Assembly (NCBI GenBank): GCA_023391835.1
Contig: JAEWAE010000046.1
Coordinates: forward strand, 1-36,494
Length of the DNA stretch: 36,494 nucleotides
Source of the DNA: Bacillota bacterium
GTDB lineage: Bacteria > Bacillota > Clostridia > Oscillospirales > Ethanoligenentaceae
Direction: 5' to 3'
In this document: positions 1-7,065 of the stretch, piece after piece
How positions within the stretch are numbered: position 1 is the first letter of the stretch
How the letters are laid out: every line of letters begins with the position of its first letter
Notes under the pieces: generated by a model
The model's database searches: none
Told to the model about the DNA's origin: nothing
The model's input: only the letters and a program-made list of their open reading frames with translations
Position numbers and translations under genes: made by a program

Positions 1-499
1 TCACGAGGATAGCCGGACGCAGATAAACCCGCCAACGTCTTTCCAGCCGGTTCTGCTCCAATGCACGCTTGAGATCCTCAATGAGACGCGCCAAACTGGT
101 GTAGTAAACTGTAAGTCCGGCTTTCAGAGCTTTCATGGAAATACCGACCGCCAAATGGGTTTTGCCGACGCCAGGCGGCCCCAGCAGGATAACGTTCTCC
201 GCACGGGCGGCAAAGGCCAGGGTCGCCAGCTCGTCGATCTGCCGTTTGTCGATGGAAGGCTGAAAGTTGAAGTCGAATTCTTCCAGACTTTTTCGGTGCG
301 GGAGACGTGCCAGCTTTGTCCGCATTTCCTCGCCCTTTCGGCCGCGTTCCTGCTGCTCCGAGGTCAAAAGCTCATCCAGAAACTGCGCATAGGTGTGTTC
401 TGCATGCAGCGACCGTTCCATCTGCGAATCCAACAGCGTCGCAGCGGTTTCAAGGCCCATATTGCCGAGCAGCTCCCGGGCGTGTTCCAGTTCAACCAT
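1..499 (-). CDS. istB: IstB-like ATP-binding transposition helper (partial, C-terminus cut by window edge)
   Basis: The reading frame starts with ATG at 499 and stays open to the window edge, giving about 166 residues. A Walker A motif, GPPGVGKT, lies at about residues 107-114, preceded by a helical N-terminal domain (MVELEHARELLGNMGLETAA). This matches the IS21 AAA+ helper, which binds ATP, coats target DNA and stimulates the IstA transposase; full-length proteins are usually about 250 residues. The start overlaps the end of istA by 8 bases, the usual translationally coupled arrangement. Walker B and the sensor motifs lie outside the window. Confidence 0.9.
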   Translation of the reverse strand, partial: MVELEHARELLGNMGLETAATLLDSQMERSLHAEHTYAQFLDELLTSEQQERGRKGEEMRTKLARLPHRKSLEEFDFNFQPSIDKRQIDELATLAFAARAENVILLGPPGVGKTHLAVGISMKALKAGLTVYYTSLARLIEDLKRALEQNRLERRWRVYLRPAILV

Positions 500-1724
500 G
501 GGAAGCACCTCCCAGCAGCTGATCATAAATGCTCAGCTTGCGTACTTCCACGGTGCCATTCTGCTTGATGGCGCACGGAAAAGGCGTGGGAATGCCGTTC
601 TTCTCCGCGAGACCACTGTACTGCCCCTGCAGGAAAACGACGTTGCCGGAACGGTATTGCGCCTTGTGTTTTGCCAGCAGCACCTCCCCGCAGTAGATTT
701 CCAGATAACCAGCACACAACCGGACACGAACTTCCTTGCCACTGTACTGCCATGGCACGCCGTAACGGACACCGTCGAAACTGACCATCCCATCGCGCGT
801 CACGATCCGGGTCTCCCAACGGTATTTGTCCAAGGTTTCCTGCGGCGGAAGCTCCCGTAAGTCCTCCTTTTCCAACTCCTGAATCGGGATTTTACCGGTT
901 GTGTGATGAACTTTTCCGTCGGCCTGCCGGCACCAGCAAAGCGCCTGCTGGTTCAGGTCTTCCAGGTTCTCAAACTGTCTGCCGGGCAAAAAGTTGTCTT
1001 TCACATATCGCACCAGACGTTCCACTTTGCCTTTGGTCTGCGGAGAACGGATGCGGCACACCTTCGGCACGAACCCCAATTCAGCGGCGAAATCCGCGAA
1101 GCGCGTGTTCCAAACGGGCTTCCCGGCTTCCCGCCCCGTCACGACGGTTTTCATGTTGTCGGTAAGCACGTTCTCTGGCATGCCGCCGAAGTACGAGAAT
1201 GCGTTGACGATGCACCTCTCCAGACTGCTCAGGTCGCACCGGCTGGTGAATTCCGTGTATTTCACGAGGGATTTCCCGAGGATCATCACAAACACCGGCA
1301 CCTTGTGAAGGGTTCCACTGCTGTCCATATAATGACAGATGCCCCAATCCATCTGTGCCTGCTTTCCCGCCGCTGTTTCGTAGCGCCGCACGGCGGGCAG
1401 CGCTTTCGCCGGACGGTATGGATGCACATACTCCTTGAGAATCGAAAGCCCGCCGCTGTAGCCGACGTCCCGCAGCCGTTCCAGCAAAACCACACAGTTG
1501 AAGATGCCCTGATTCATGAGCTCGTGAAGATGCGGTTTGTATGCGTCCAGCTTGGAGAAGCGATCTGTTCCCGGTGGTGAGCTCTCCTCGCGCTCTATGT
1601 ATTTGCGGGCGGTGTTCTTGGATATTCCGAGCTCCTTGCCGACGGCGTAGGCGCTTTTCCCGTCCTGTGCTTTTTCCCGTATCATGAGAATTGTTCCACT
1701 CCTTAGCATCCGGCCTACACCCAT
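492..1724 (-). CDS. istA: IS21-family transposase IstA (DDE integrase-type)
   Basis: A 410-residue protein with an N-terminal helix-turn-helix (about residues 21-43, around ELGISKNTARKYI) followed by an rve-type integrase core. The probable DDE triad is D126 (QMDWG), D189 (VLTDN) and E235 (TKGKVERLV); the length is normal for compact Firmicutes IstA proteins. It cuts and joins the element ends together with IstB. The start is uncertain. The first ATG (1724) sits inside a perfect hairpin at 1721-1744, and ATGs at 1709 and 1685 are in frame. The one at 1685 follows an AAGGAG (1699-1704) at a rather long spacing of 13 bases and gives the N-terminus MIREKAQDGKSAYAVGKELG, which looks typical. No frameshift or stop interrupts the gene. 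Confidence 0.92.
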   Translation of the reverse strand: MGVGRMLRSGTILMIREKAQDGKSAYAVGKELGISKNTARKYIEREESSPPGTDRFSKLDAYKPHLHELMNQGIFNCVVLLERLRDVGYSGGLSILKEYVHPYRPAKALPAVRRYETAAGKQAQMDWGICHYMDSSGTLHKVPVFVMILGKSLVKYTEFTSRCDLSSLERCIVNAFSYFGGMPENVLTDNMKTVVTGREAGKPVWNTRFADFAAELGFVPKVCRIRSPQTKGKVERLVRYVKDNFLPGRQFENLEDLNQQALCWCRQADGKVHHTTGKIPIQELEKEDLRELPPQETLDKYRWETRIVTRDGMVSFDGVRYGVPWQYSGKEVRVRLCAGYLEIYCGEVLLAKHKAQYRSGNVVFLQGQYSGLAEKNGIPTPFPCAIKQNGTVEVRKLSIYDQLLGGASHG

Positions 1725-1744
1725 GGCGTTTCTTTACGCCATGG
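1721..1744. repeat. Perfect inverted repeat over the first istA ATG
   Basis: CCATGGCGT (1721-1729) and ACGCCATGG (1736-1744) form a 9-bp perfect stem with a 6-nt loop. The most upstream istA ATG lies in the stem. In read-through transcripts this could hide the start region, a common way for insertion sequences to suppress transposase made from outside promoters. That role is inferred. Confidence 0.6.
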
Positions 1745-1763
1745 TAGCCGTTATTCTTGAGTG

Positions 1764-1810
1764 GGTCAATTCCTCCGGCGTTTTCGGTCAATTATACTCC
1801 GGCGATAACA
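1764..1810 (-). repeat. IS21 terminal repeats (two direct copies)
   Basis: Two direct copies of GGTCAATT-(3-5 nt)-CCGGCG, at 1764-1780 and 1786-1804, lie 22 bp apart, start to start, upstream of istA. The outer copy is followed by ATAACA, so the minus-strand end reads TGTTATCGCC. Repeated transposase-binding sites near the ends are a known IS21 trait; the assignment here rests on position and repetition alone. Confidence 0.6.
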
Positions 1811-1833
1811 ATGTAGTGAATCAGCCAATCCTC

Positions 1834-1861
1834 GCCAAAAGCCGTCGACCTGGCTTTTGGC
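1834..1861. repeat. Perfect 10-bp stem hairpin just outside the IS end
   Basis: GCCAAAAGCC (1834-1843) and GGCTTTTGGC (1852-1861) pair perfectly around an 8-nt loop. No T-run follows on either strand, so it is not a standard terminator. It lies directly upstream of the ribosome-binding site of a small plus-strand ORF at 1877. Confidence 0.55.
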
Positions 1862-1876
1862 TGAAAGGATACAGCT

Positions 1877-2047
1877 ATGCCTACAGCAGTTCCAGAAAAA
1901 ATTGAACATCCCGGCGTATTTCGCCTTTCCGCCAAAGGCGGACAGACGAAATGCAACTTCTCTCAATCTTTAATGAATTGCTGTAAACCGCTCGTTTGCA
2001 GGGGTGCAAGTGGGAAGCCGCCCGGCAGTCCGTCACCCGGATTTTGA
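1877..2047 (+). CDS. Possible small protein of 56 residues, unknown function
   Basis: An ATG at 1877 is preceded by AAAGGA at a 7-base spacing and opens a 56-codon frame ending with TGA at 2045-2047. The product begins MPTAVPEKIEHPGVFRLSAK and has four Cys in its second half (CNF...NCC...VCRG). No family is recognised. The same DNA is rich in short inverted repeats, for example CGCCTTTCCGCCAAAGGCG, so it may instead be a structured non-coding repeat or RNA with an accidental frame. The stretch 1811-2186 holds nothing else but the hairpin at 1834-1861 and the terminator at 2045-2087. Confidence 0.25.
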   Translation: MPTAVPEKIEHPGVFRLSAKGGQTKCNFSQSLMNCCKPLVCRGASGKPPGSPSPGF

Positions 2048-2087
2048 AAAAACTAAAAGGCCGCTTTGGCAAACCTGCCAAACGGCC
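2045..2087 (-). terminator. Intrinsic terminator downstream of the E2-like acyltransferase gene
   Basis: On the minus strand, GGCCGTTTGGCA and TGCCAAAGCGGCC (2059-2087) pair around a short loop with one bulged base, followed by TTTTAGTTTTTTC. It lies about 100 bases after the stop codon at 2187 and would end the transcript carrying the two genes between 2187 and 4116. Confidence 0.8.
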
Positions 2088-2186
2088 TCTACCTGTCTTA
2101 TACGCAGAAAGGGGTAAATCTTAAGCCTCTCTCAAAAATCAGCTGAAAAAGCAGCGCCCCCGAAGGGAGTGTAAAAAGTACCGCAT

Positions 2187-3095
2187 TTACCAACTATGAA
2201 TTACACTTGGCTGTGCAAAGATTTCATCCAGTTTCTTCAAGAATGGAATCAGTGTGTTAAAATCAATTGCACGATGGTCAAATGCAATACACATGGGAAG
2301 CACTTTTCGGATACCGATTTTTTTTTGACCATCGCCATCCACATAGACCCCAGGTTTTTCTTGAATTGCACCCAGCCCGATTGCAAGAATTTGCGGAGGA
2401 ATGATCTCAAGAATTCCGAAATGGCCCTTTTGTTCCCGGTAAAGGGAGCCGATGTTGGAAACCGTTACGGTCCCGGCAGTCAGATTATGATCCGTCAGCC
2501 GTCGATGGATTGGAATATTATAATAGGCTGCCTTTTCCTTGCCTTTCAGTCCTCTGGTTGGGTGGAAGCTTATTTTAGCCGCGAATATTCTGCGAAAAAT
2601 TCCAAGGTTAAATTTTTTCAGCTCCTTTAATGTGTCTGTTTTAACCGCCTGGTAAAGCAATTCATCAATATTCGTATTGTCGATTTTTTCCCGGAGTTCA
2701 TACACCGCGTTGGATAACTCCTGCAGCGTCATGGAGCCTGCGTTCAGAATCACGGGTGTAATCATCCTGCCATCCGGCAGCAGCCAGGGAAGCGAGATGT
2801 TGATTTCGTCGAAAACACGGAGAACCCCCTCCCCTTTGCTGTGTTGATAAAAAATGTGAGAATTCAATTCCGGCGCGCATTTAAGACCTTCCGCAATCAT
2901 TTTAAGAATAATTGTATTCCATGACAGTTTTTTCCCGTCCTGCTTTTGCGTGGTTGTAAAAAGCTTGTATTCCCGGTAGAAATCCGTGATATCCGGTTCG
3001 TACAAATAGGAGACATGCGGTATGTTTTTCCATGACTCTGAAGTCATGTGCGAAACAACTTTTCTCTGAATATCAAACGGATTTGCCTGATTCAT
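2187..3095 (-). CDS. Stand-alone 2-oxoacid dehydrogenase E2/CAT-like acyltransferase domain protein
   Basis: A 302-residue protein matching the catalytic domain of dihydrolipoamide acyltransferases (E2) and chloramphenicol acetyltransferase. Supporting segments are TVTVSNIGSL, corresponding to the E2 'TFTISNLG' segment, and AFDHRAID near the C-terminus, corresponding to the catalytic HxxxDG motif. Here His274 and Asp278 are kept but the usual Gly is Phe279. There is no lipoyl domain, no E1/E3-binding domain and no E1 or E3 gene nearby, so a role in a dehydrogenase complex is unlikely. A CoA-dependent acyl transfer to a small molecule is a more likely inference. The start is supported by GGAGG four bases upstream of the ATG. 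It follows the Ntn hydrolase gene by 28 bases and is probably co-transcribed with it. Confidence 0.8.
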   Translation of the reverse strand: MNQANPFDIQRKVVSHMTSESWKNIPHVSYLYEPDITDFYREYKLFTTTQKQDGKKLSWNTIILKMIAEGLKCAPELNSHIFYQHSKGEGVLRVFDEINISLPWLLPDGRMITPVILNAGSMTLQELSNAVYELREKIDNTNIDELLYQAVKTDTLKELKKFNLGIFRRIFAAKISFHPTRGLKGKEKAAYYNIPIHRRLTDHNLTAGTVTVSNIGSLYREQKGHFGILEIIPPQILAIGLGAIQEKPGVYVDGDGQKKIGIRKVLPMCIAFDHRAIDFNTLIPFLKKLDEIFAQPSVIHSW

Positions 3096-3123
3096 AAATC
3101 CTCCATGCTACTTCACTATTTCA

Positions 3124-4116
3124 TCAAGCCGACGCAAAATGGACCGAATGATCCAGGCTTCCAATAAAAGCGGAACGCGCGTTGCTTTGGCTGTATTTCG
3201 GAAGGCCCGCAGTGAAAACCTGCGGATTTTCATATGTTTTAAAGAAATATTCCCCTGTATTCAGATTCATAAAAGCCGTATATTGAGTGTAATCATATGT
3301 ATTCCGGTCTGTTACAACGACTCCCTTGGGGATTGTGACACCCTCCATAATGTGAAAACATGTCAGGACAGCTTCCTCACGGTTTTTAGGTGTCGGCACA
3401 TGGCTTTTTTGAAATGCCGTTCTCACAAACCGCTCCGGCGAGGTATACCCTCCGGGCAGAAGCGAGCTGCCGGCTCCCTGCCCAAACGGCGTCAGCCGCA
3501 CATTTCCCCAGAGGGACTCGGGAATTTGTTCAGGGGATGCCCCCATATAATTGCGGAGATTCGTCATGTGCCACGGGAAGTCGGGACTGTTTGCCATCAC
3601 ACCGACGGGATTTCGAAACAGTGCCAGTCCGCTCTCTGTCTGCTCCACAACCGCGCATTGACCGGTTATATCCGCGGCAATCCAGTGCAGGGGGGCTGCT
3701 GTCCCTGTGACAGGGTCCGGGTACCCCACGATGGAAACATGCGGCAGCAGCCTTTCCAAATCGCCGACGGAACTGCATTGACCCAATATGAAGTGCAAAA
3801 AATCGAGGGAGGAAACCGGCTCTTTGCCCGGAACCCCAATCGGTGCGTCATACTTGGCATAACCGGCAAAATATAATGCCGCCGCTCCAAATCCTCTCTC
3901 GTTCATACCGTCAAAAAATCCTAAAAGCCCATTGGATTCCTGCCCGATTCCAATGAAACTATAGTAATCCGACATTTGTTTACCATTCAAAATATTGTTC
4001 CATGTATGGTTTTTACACAACACATACAACCCGGGAGCTATATTATGCGAAAAATCCATTGTCCGGCCCAAAAATGTTTCTGATTGCAAAGATTGTAATG
4101 TGACGGCAGTGCACAT
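3124..4116 (-). CDS. Choloylglycine hydrolase/penicillin V acylase-family Ntn hydrolase
   Basis: A 330-residue linear amide C-N hydrolase. After removal of Met the protein begins with the nucleophile Cys2 (MCTAVTLQS), which fixes the start. Further family residues are in place: Arg18 and Asp21 (GRTMDF), Asn176 (VMANSPDFPWH) and Arg229 (SPERFVR). At the substrate-discriminating position 82 there is Tyr (ALYFAGYA), as in penicillin V acylases; classical bile salt hydrolases have Asn there. It should cleave an N-acyl amide: penicillin V, an acyl-homoserine lactone, a fatty-acyl amino acid or possibly a conjugated bile acid. The exact substrate cannot be read from sequence. It has no signal peptide. 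AAAGGA lies about 12 bases before the ATG. It is followed closely by the acyltransferase-like gene. Confidence 0.9.
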   Translation of the reverse strand: MCTAVTLQSLQSETFLGRTMDFSHNIAPGLYVLCKNHTWNNILNGKQMSDYYSFIGIGQESNGLLGFFDGMNERGFGAAALYFAGYAKYDAPIGVPGKEPVSSLDFLHFILGQCSSVGDLERLLPHVSIVGYPDPVTGTAAPLHWIAADITGQCAVVEQTESGLALFRNPVGVMANSPDFPWHMTNLRNYMGASPEQIPESLWGNVRLTPFGQGAGSSLLPGGYTSPERFVRTAFQKSHVPTPKNREEAVLTCFHIMEGVTIPKGVVVTDRNTYDYTQYTAFMNLNTGEYFFKTYENPQVFTAGLPKYSQSNARSAFIGSLDHSVHFASA

Positions 4117-4242
4117 GACGCTTCAATATCCTTTCATACCGTCTTGACGCAACCTGAGAGGCACATACATAATACAAGATATGCGCTTTTCATCCCATGT
4201 GCAACACGTACAAGCAAGTCAGTTGAGCATGAAATCTGTGTA

Positions 4243-4271
4243 ATTATGAATGTTACAACTCATAGTACCAA
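4243..4271 (-). promoter_or_regulatory. Candidate sigma-A-type promoter for the Ntn hydrolase gene
   Basis: On the minus strand, TTGGTA (4266-4271) and CATAAT (4243-4248) are 17 bases apart, about 125 bases upstream of the ATG at 4116. The -10 matches 5 of 6 consensus bases and the -35 matches 4 of 6. AT-rich DNA gives chance matches, so this is only a candidate. Confidence 0.35.
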
Positions 4272-4321
4272 GTAAACAAAGTGTGAAGTTCATTTGTCTG
4301 TCAATTACAATTTTTCTCTAT

Positions 4322-5108
4322 TTATTTGTATACTTGTTGTTGAACCTCCTTAAGTTTTTCTAGAGTAGCAACGTTGCTTAAATTTAATAAATTGCATATA
4401 GCCGTATCATATTTTCTATATATGTATGGCTCGCTATATTTTGCCCGCATTTTTTCTAACTTTAAAGCGACTTTTTTGATACTATTTTCATCAAACAATA
4501 AGCCTGCTCTCAGGTTTATAGAGAGCATCCTATCGTAATCAATTATATAATGCTCCAATAGTGATTCACAAATAGGCCCAATTTTGTTTGAGATATCAAC
4601 AATTAGATTAGTAAAAGTTCTGCTGCAAACTATCCGAGATACATCTGATATTTTTGATTCTAAATTATAGGCATCAATAAAGGCAGGTCCAATAATCTCA
4701 TCTTTATCAAAAAAAAACACTCCCGTAGTCAATACCGCCCCTTAAGGTAAATCCATCATCGATACAAGCTAACCATATGTTTTCTATGGCAATACTGAAT
4801 GCCATTATTGTGTGAAATACTTCTCCATTTGTCATTTGGTTGTTAATGGGCATGGTAATGATAAATGAATCAGAAACAGTTTTTAAATTATAGTAATACT
4901 CAATTTCATCTAAATTGTGCGCTTTGAATATCAAAGTAGGAGATTGATTGTCTAAGATAAATTTAGATTTTAAATTCAGTATTTTGTTTATGGGATCAGT
5001 GCTGTTTTTGCCCCATTCAGATTTTATAAAGTTTGAAAATCCCAATATATCTATAAAACATGTAATCGCTTGACCTTGATACCTGTCAACATGACCGATT
5101 TGATTCAT
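4322..5108 (-). pseudogene. Class III nucleotide cyclase-like protein, split by a homopolymer frameshift
   Basis: Two overlapping frames (5108-4707 and 4732-4322) join into one 261-residue protein if one base is removed from the nine A's at 4709-4717. The joined product reads GGIDYGSVFF then DKDEIIGPAFIDAYNLES across the junction. It shows the class III adenylyl/guanylyl cyclase pattern: CFIDILGFS (compare FxDIxGFT; first metal Asp20), KTVSDSF (compare KTVGDAF; second metal Asp80), LRGGIDYG (compare RIGIHxG), and GPAFIDAYNLES aligned with GDTVNxAxRMES. In that last segment the usual Asn and Arg that act on the substrate appear as Ile and Asn, so activity or substrate may differ. The region is far more AT-rich than its neighbours, which suggests transfer. 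The break may be a sequencing error, a phase-variable tract or true decay. The start at 5108 has a weak AAGGA. Confidence 0.65.
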
Positions 5109-5534
5109 ATAACATCTATCCTTAAATCATATTCATATAGCCTATTTTTAATAGAGGATAAAAAAATGCAGCTCTCCATTATTGCTACAATGTGTAAATA
5201 CAAGTGCCATGTTGAAAAATCAAGCCGATGATGGGGCAAAAAGCGCCCTATAATACCATAATTATACACCATTCAACTTTACGTCTCAATATTTCTACCC
5301 GACATTTGGAAAACAAAACCTCACAATATTGAATTCAGAAATGAAGATTGCCGGCTAATGGGACGGGAAGCACCGCACGTGTACAGCCGCGACGTTCCTG
5401 CCAGCGGAAGGGCGCCGCTTTGTCTTCAACAAGAGGTACCCAATCAGAAGGCGTGCATCTGGGCCGTTTCATAATAAAAACAGGGCGGCCACCGAATAAA
5501 AAACCGGCAACCGCCCCTTCTGATTCGACAGGCA
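5109..5534. other. Gene-free spacer between the cyclase-like gene and the peptide cluster
   Basis: Bases 5109 to about 5340 are AT-rich like the cyclase gene and hold no convincing frame. From about 5340 the composition switches to GC-rich. Short frames exist on both strands there, but none has a ribosome-binding site or a recognisable product. The only supported element is the terminator at 5474-5516. Confidence 0.6.
5474..5516 (-). terminator. Intrinsic terminator of the downstream importer-peptidase unit
   Basis: On the minus strand, GGGCGGTTGCCG and CGGTGGCCGCCC (5483-5516) can form a 12-bp stem with three G-T wobbles around a 10-nt loop, followed by TGTTTTTATTAT. It lies just after the stop codon of the C26 hydrolase gene at 5535. 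Confidence 0.8.
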
Positions 5535-6269
5535 TCACTTTTTTCCACAGACTTCGATGAAGTGATTAAAAATCCGCTGCATGGTCTCGTCGCCATACGC
5601 CGCCATCAGCTCCGGATGCCACTGGATGCCCAGCAGAAAGCTGCCGCTCTCGCGCTCGATGGCCTCCACAATGCCGTCCGGTGCGGTCGCCGCCACGCGG
5701 AACCCATCCGCCAGACGATGCACAGCCTGATGATGAAAACTGTTGACCCGAATCTTGGCACCAAGCATTTCGAAAAGTCCGCTGTCGGGCCGAATCTGCA
5801 CCGTATGACTGCAGGAATCCGGGTTTGCTTCCTGAAAATGCTTGAGCGCCGCCGGGCCGTCCTTTTGCGACACATCCTGGTACAGGCTGCCGCCGAAAGC
5901 CACATTGAGTATCTGAATGCCCCGGCATATACCAAAAATTGGCTTATGCAGCCGGTCGGCGCAGCGGATTGCGCACAGATCCGTATGATCCCGCGCCGCG
6001 CAGAAAAAGCCCTCTTTGGGCGTCGGCTCTTCTTCATATTCCAGCGGATTCACGTCCACCCCGCCGGTGACGATCAGGCCGTCCACCGCCTCCACAGCCG
6101 CTTCGGTGGCCGTGTCTTCCCATGTCAGCGGCAGCACCAGCGGCACACCGCCGGCACGGATCACCGACACGATATAGGCGTTGCTGACATTGAGCCTCTG
6201 GCCGCCATCCGGTTTTCCCGCATCCTTGGCTTGATAATTTCCTGTGACGCCAATAATCGGTCTTGCCAT
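5535..6269 (-). CDS. Gamma-glutamyl-gamma-aminobutyrate hydrolase family (class I GATase-like, peptidase C26)
   Basis: A 244-residue cytoplasmic hydrolase of the PuuD type. The nucleophile elbow is GICRG with Cys115, and the His/Glu pair is in GIQWHPE (His218, Glu220). The N-terminus MARPIIGVTGNY is typical. The ATG at 6269 was chosen because the longer frame would start at a TTG inside the preceding gene. Family members cut gamma-glutamyl amide or peptide bonds, as in gamma-glutamyl-GABA or folate polyglutamate. In this cluster a role on gamma-glutamyl peptides is the simplest inference. It is the last gene before a terminator and lies 34 bases after the creatininase-family gene. Confidence 0.9.
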   Translation of the reverse strand: MARPIIGVTGNYQAKDAGKPDGGQRLNVSNAYIVSVIRAGGVPLVLPLTWEDTATEAAVEAVDGLIVTGGVDVNPLEYEEEPTPKEGFFCAARDHTDLCAIRCADRLHKPIFGICRGIQILNVAFGGSLYQDVSQKDGPAALKHFQEANPDSCSHTVQIRPDSGLFEMLGAKIRVNSFHHQAVHRLADGFRVAATAPDGIVEAIERESGSFLLGIQWHPELMAAYGDETMQRIFNHFIEVCGKK

Positions 6270-6303
6270 GTATTTTCCCACTTTCCATCTGCCGCGCGCG
6301 AAA

Positions 6304-7041
6304 TCATTCGCCGCGGATGTTCTCAATATACTGGCCGGATTCGAGCAGCCGGATATCGTGAATGATCCGTTGGGTCACCACCGCGAAGATCCGCTCCCCC
6401 TGCTCCTGCGTCGCCCGGGTGGCATCCCCCGTCATGGCGCCCGCCATCAGCAGCCGCCCGCGCCCCGGGAACCGAATGCTGTGCACCGCCGGACGCGCGG
6501 GATTGGAACCCGCCTTTTCCATATGCACCAGGCTGGCGTCGTAATAAAGCATGGCGGAAGTCTCATCCTCCCCCGCGTGCCCCTGCCCGCCGGTGACAGC
6601 CACGATATCGGCGGCGTAATCGAGCCACCAGCTGACGGTCATCACTTCCATCCCCAGCGGCGCCAGCTTTTCGCCTGCCAGATTCAACGCGGTCACATTG
6701 CCGCCGTGGCCGTTAAGGAACACCAGCTTTTTCAGCCCGTTTTCCAAAAAGCCGCGGCCCACCCAATAGAGATAATGGCCCAACACCTCCGACGGCACAT
6801 GAATCGTACCGGGGTAAGCCCGCAGATCCGGACTCTGACCATAGGGAATCTCGGGCGCGATCCAAATGCGGTCACCCAGGGCCTCATTCAGGCGGCGGCA
6901 AAACAGCCGCGGCGAAAAAATATCGGTCCCGAGGGGCAAATGGCGCCCGTGAGCCTCCACCGAGCCCACCGGCAGCACCACCAGGTCGGCCTTTTGCCGC
7001 GCCTGATCAAAATTATCGCTGGTGTAATTCGTCAAATACAT
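6304..7041 (-). CDS. Creatininase-family metal-dependent amidohydrolase
   Basis: A 245-residue protein with the family metal-ligand pattern: Glu29 and His31 (SVEAHG), Asp40 (LGTD), His112 (NGHGGN) and a GHAGEDETS segment (His155, Glu158). Members open cyclic amides such as creatinine or remove residues from peptides, as MftE does on the mycofactocin precursor peptide. No creatine pathway gene is present nearby and all neighbours are peptidases, so an amide or small-peptide substrate is more likely than creatinine. GGGAG precedes the ATG by about 9 bases. It lies 24 bases after the M42 gene, consistent with an operon. Confidence 0.9.
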   Translation of the reverse strand: MYLTNYTSDNFDQARQKADLVVLPVGSVEAHGRHLPLGTDIFSPRLFCRRLNEALGDRIWIAPEIPYGQSPDLRAYPGTIHVPSEVLGHYLYWVGRGFLENGLKKLVFLNGHGGNVTALNLAGEKLAPLGMEVMTVSWWLDYAADIVAVTGGQGHAGEDETSAMLYYDASLVHMEKAGSNPARPAVHSIRFPGRGRLLMAGAMTGDATRATQEQGERIFAVVTQRIIHDIRLLESGQYIENIRGE

Positions 7042-7065
7042 ATCGGCCGCTCCCTTCCGCCGCTG

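Larger units (their letters stand above)
1..1810 (-). mobile_element. IS21-family insertion sequence, partial (right part beyond window)
   Basis: Two overlapping minus-strand genes, istA then istB, are the standard IS21 pair. Upstream of istA there is a terminus-like region with two related repeats, GGTCAATTCCTCCGGCG at 1764-1780 and GGTCAATTATACTCCGGCG at 1786-1804. On the minus strand the outer edge reads TGTTATCGCCGGAG, beginning at about 1810. IS21 elements typically begin with TG and carry several internal copies of the terminal repeat as transposase-binding sites, so the boundary near 1810 is a reasonable inference. The other end and any target duplication lie left of base 1, so the exact boundary cannot be confirmed. 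istA is uninterrupted, so the element may be intact. Confidence 0.8.

Noticed and set aside
4322..5108. CBASS-type CD-NTase
   Set aside because: The motifs follow the class III cyclase order (FxDIxGF, KTVxDxF, RxGIxxG). The G-S and DxD motifs of nucleotidyltransferase-fold CD-NTases are absent, and no CBASS effector or accessory gene is nearby.
5335..5560. Small frames on both strands near the terminator
   Set aside because: Both overlap the terminator hairpin, lack ribosome-binding sites and give no recognisable product.
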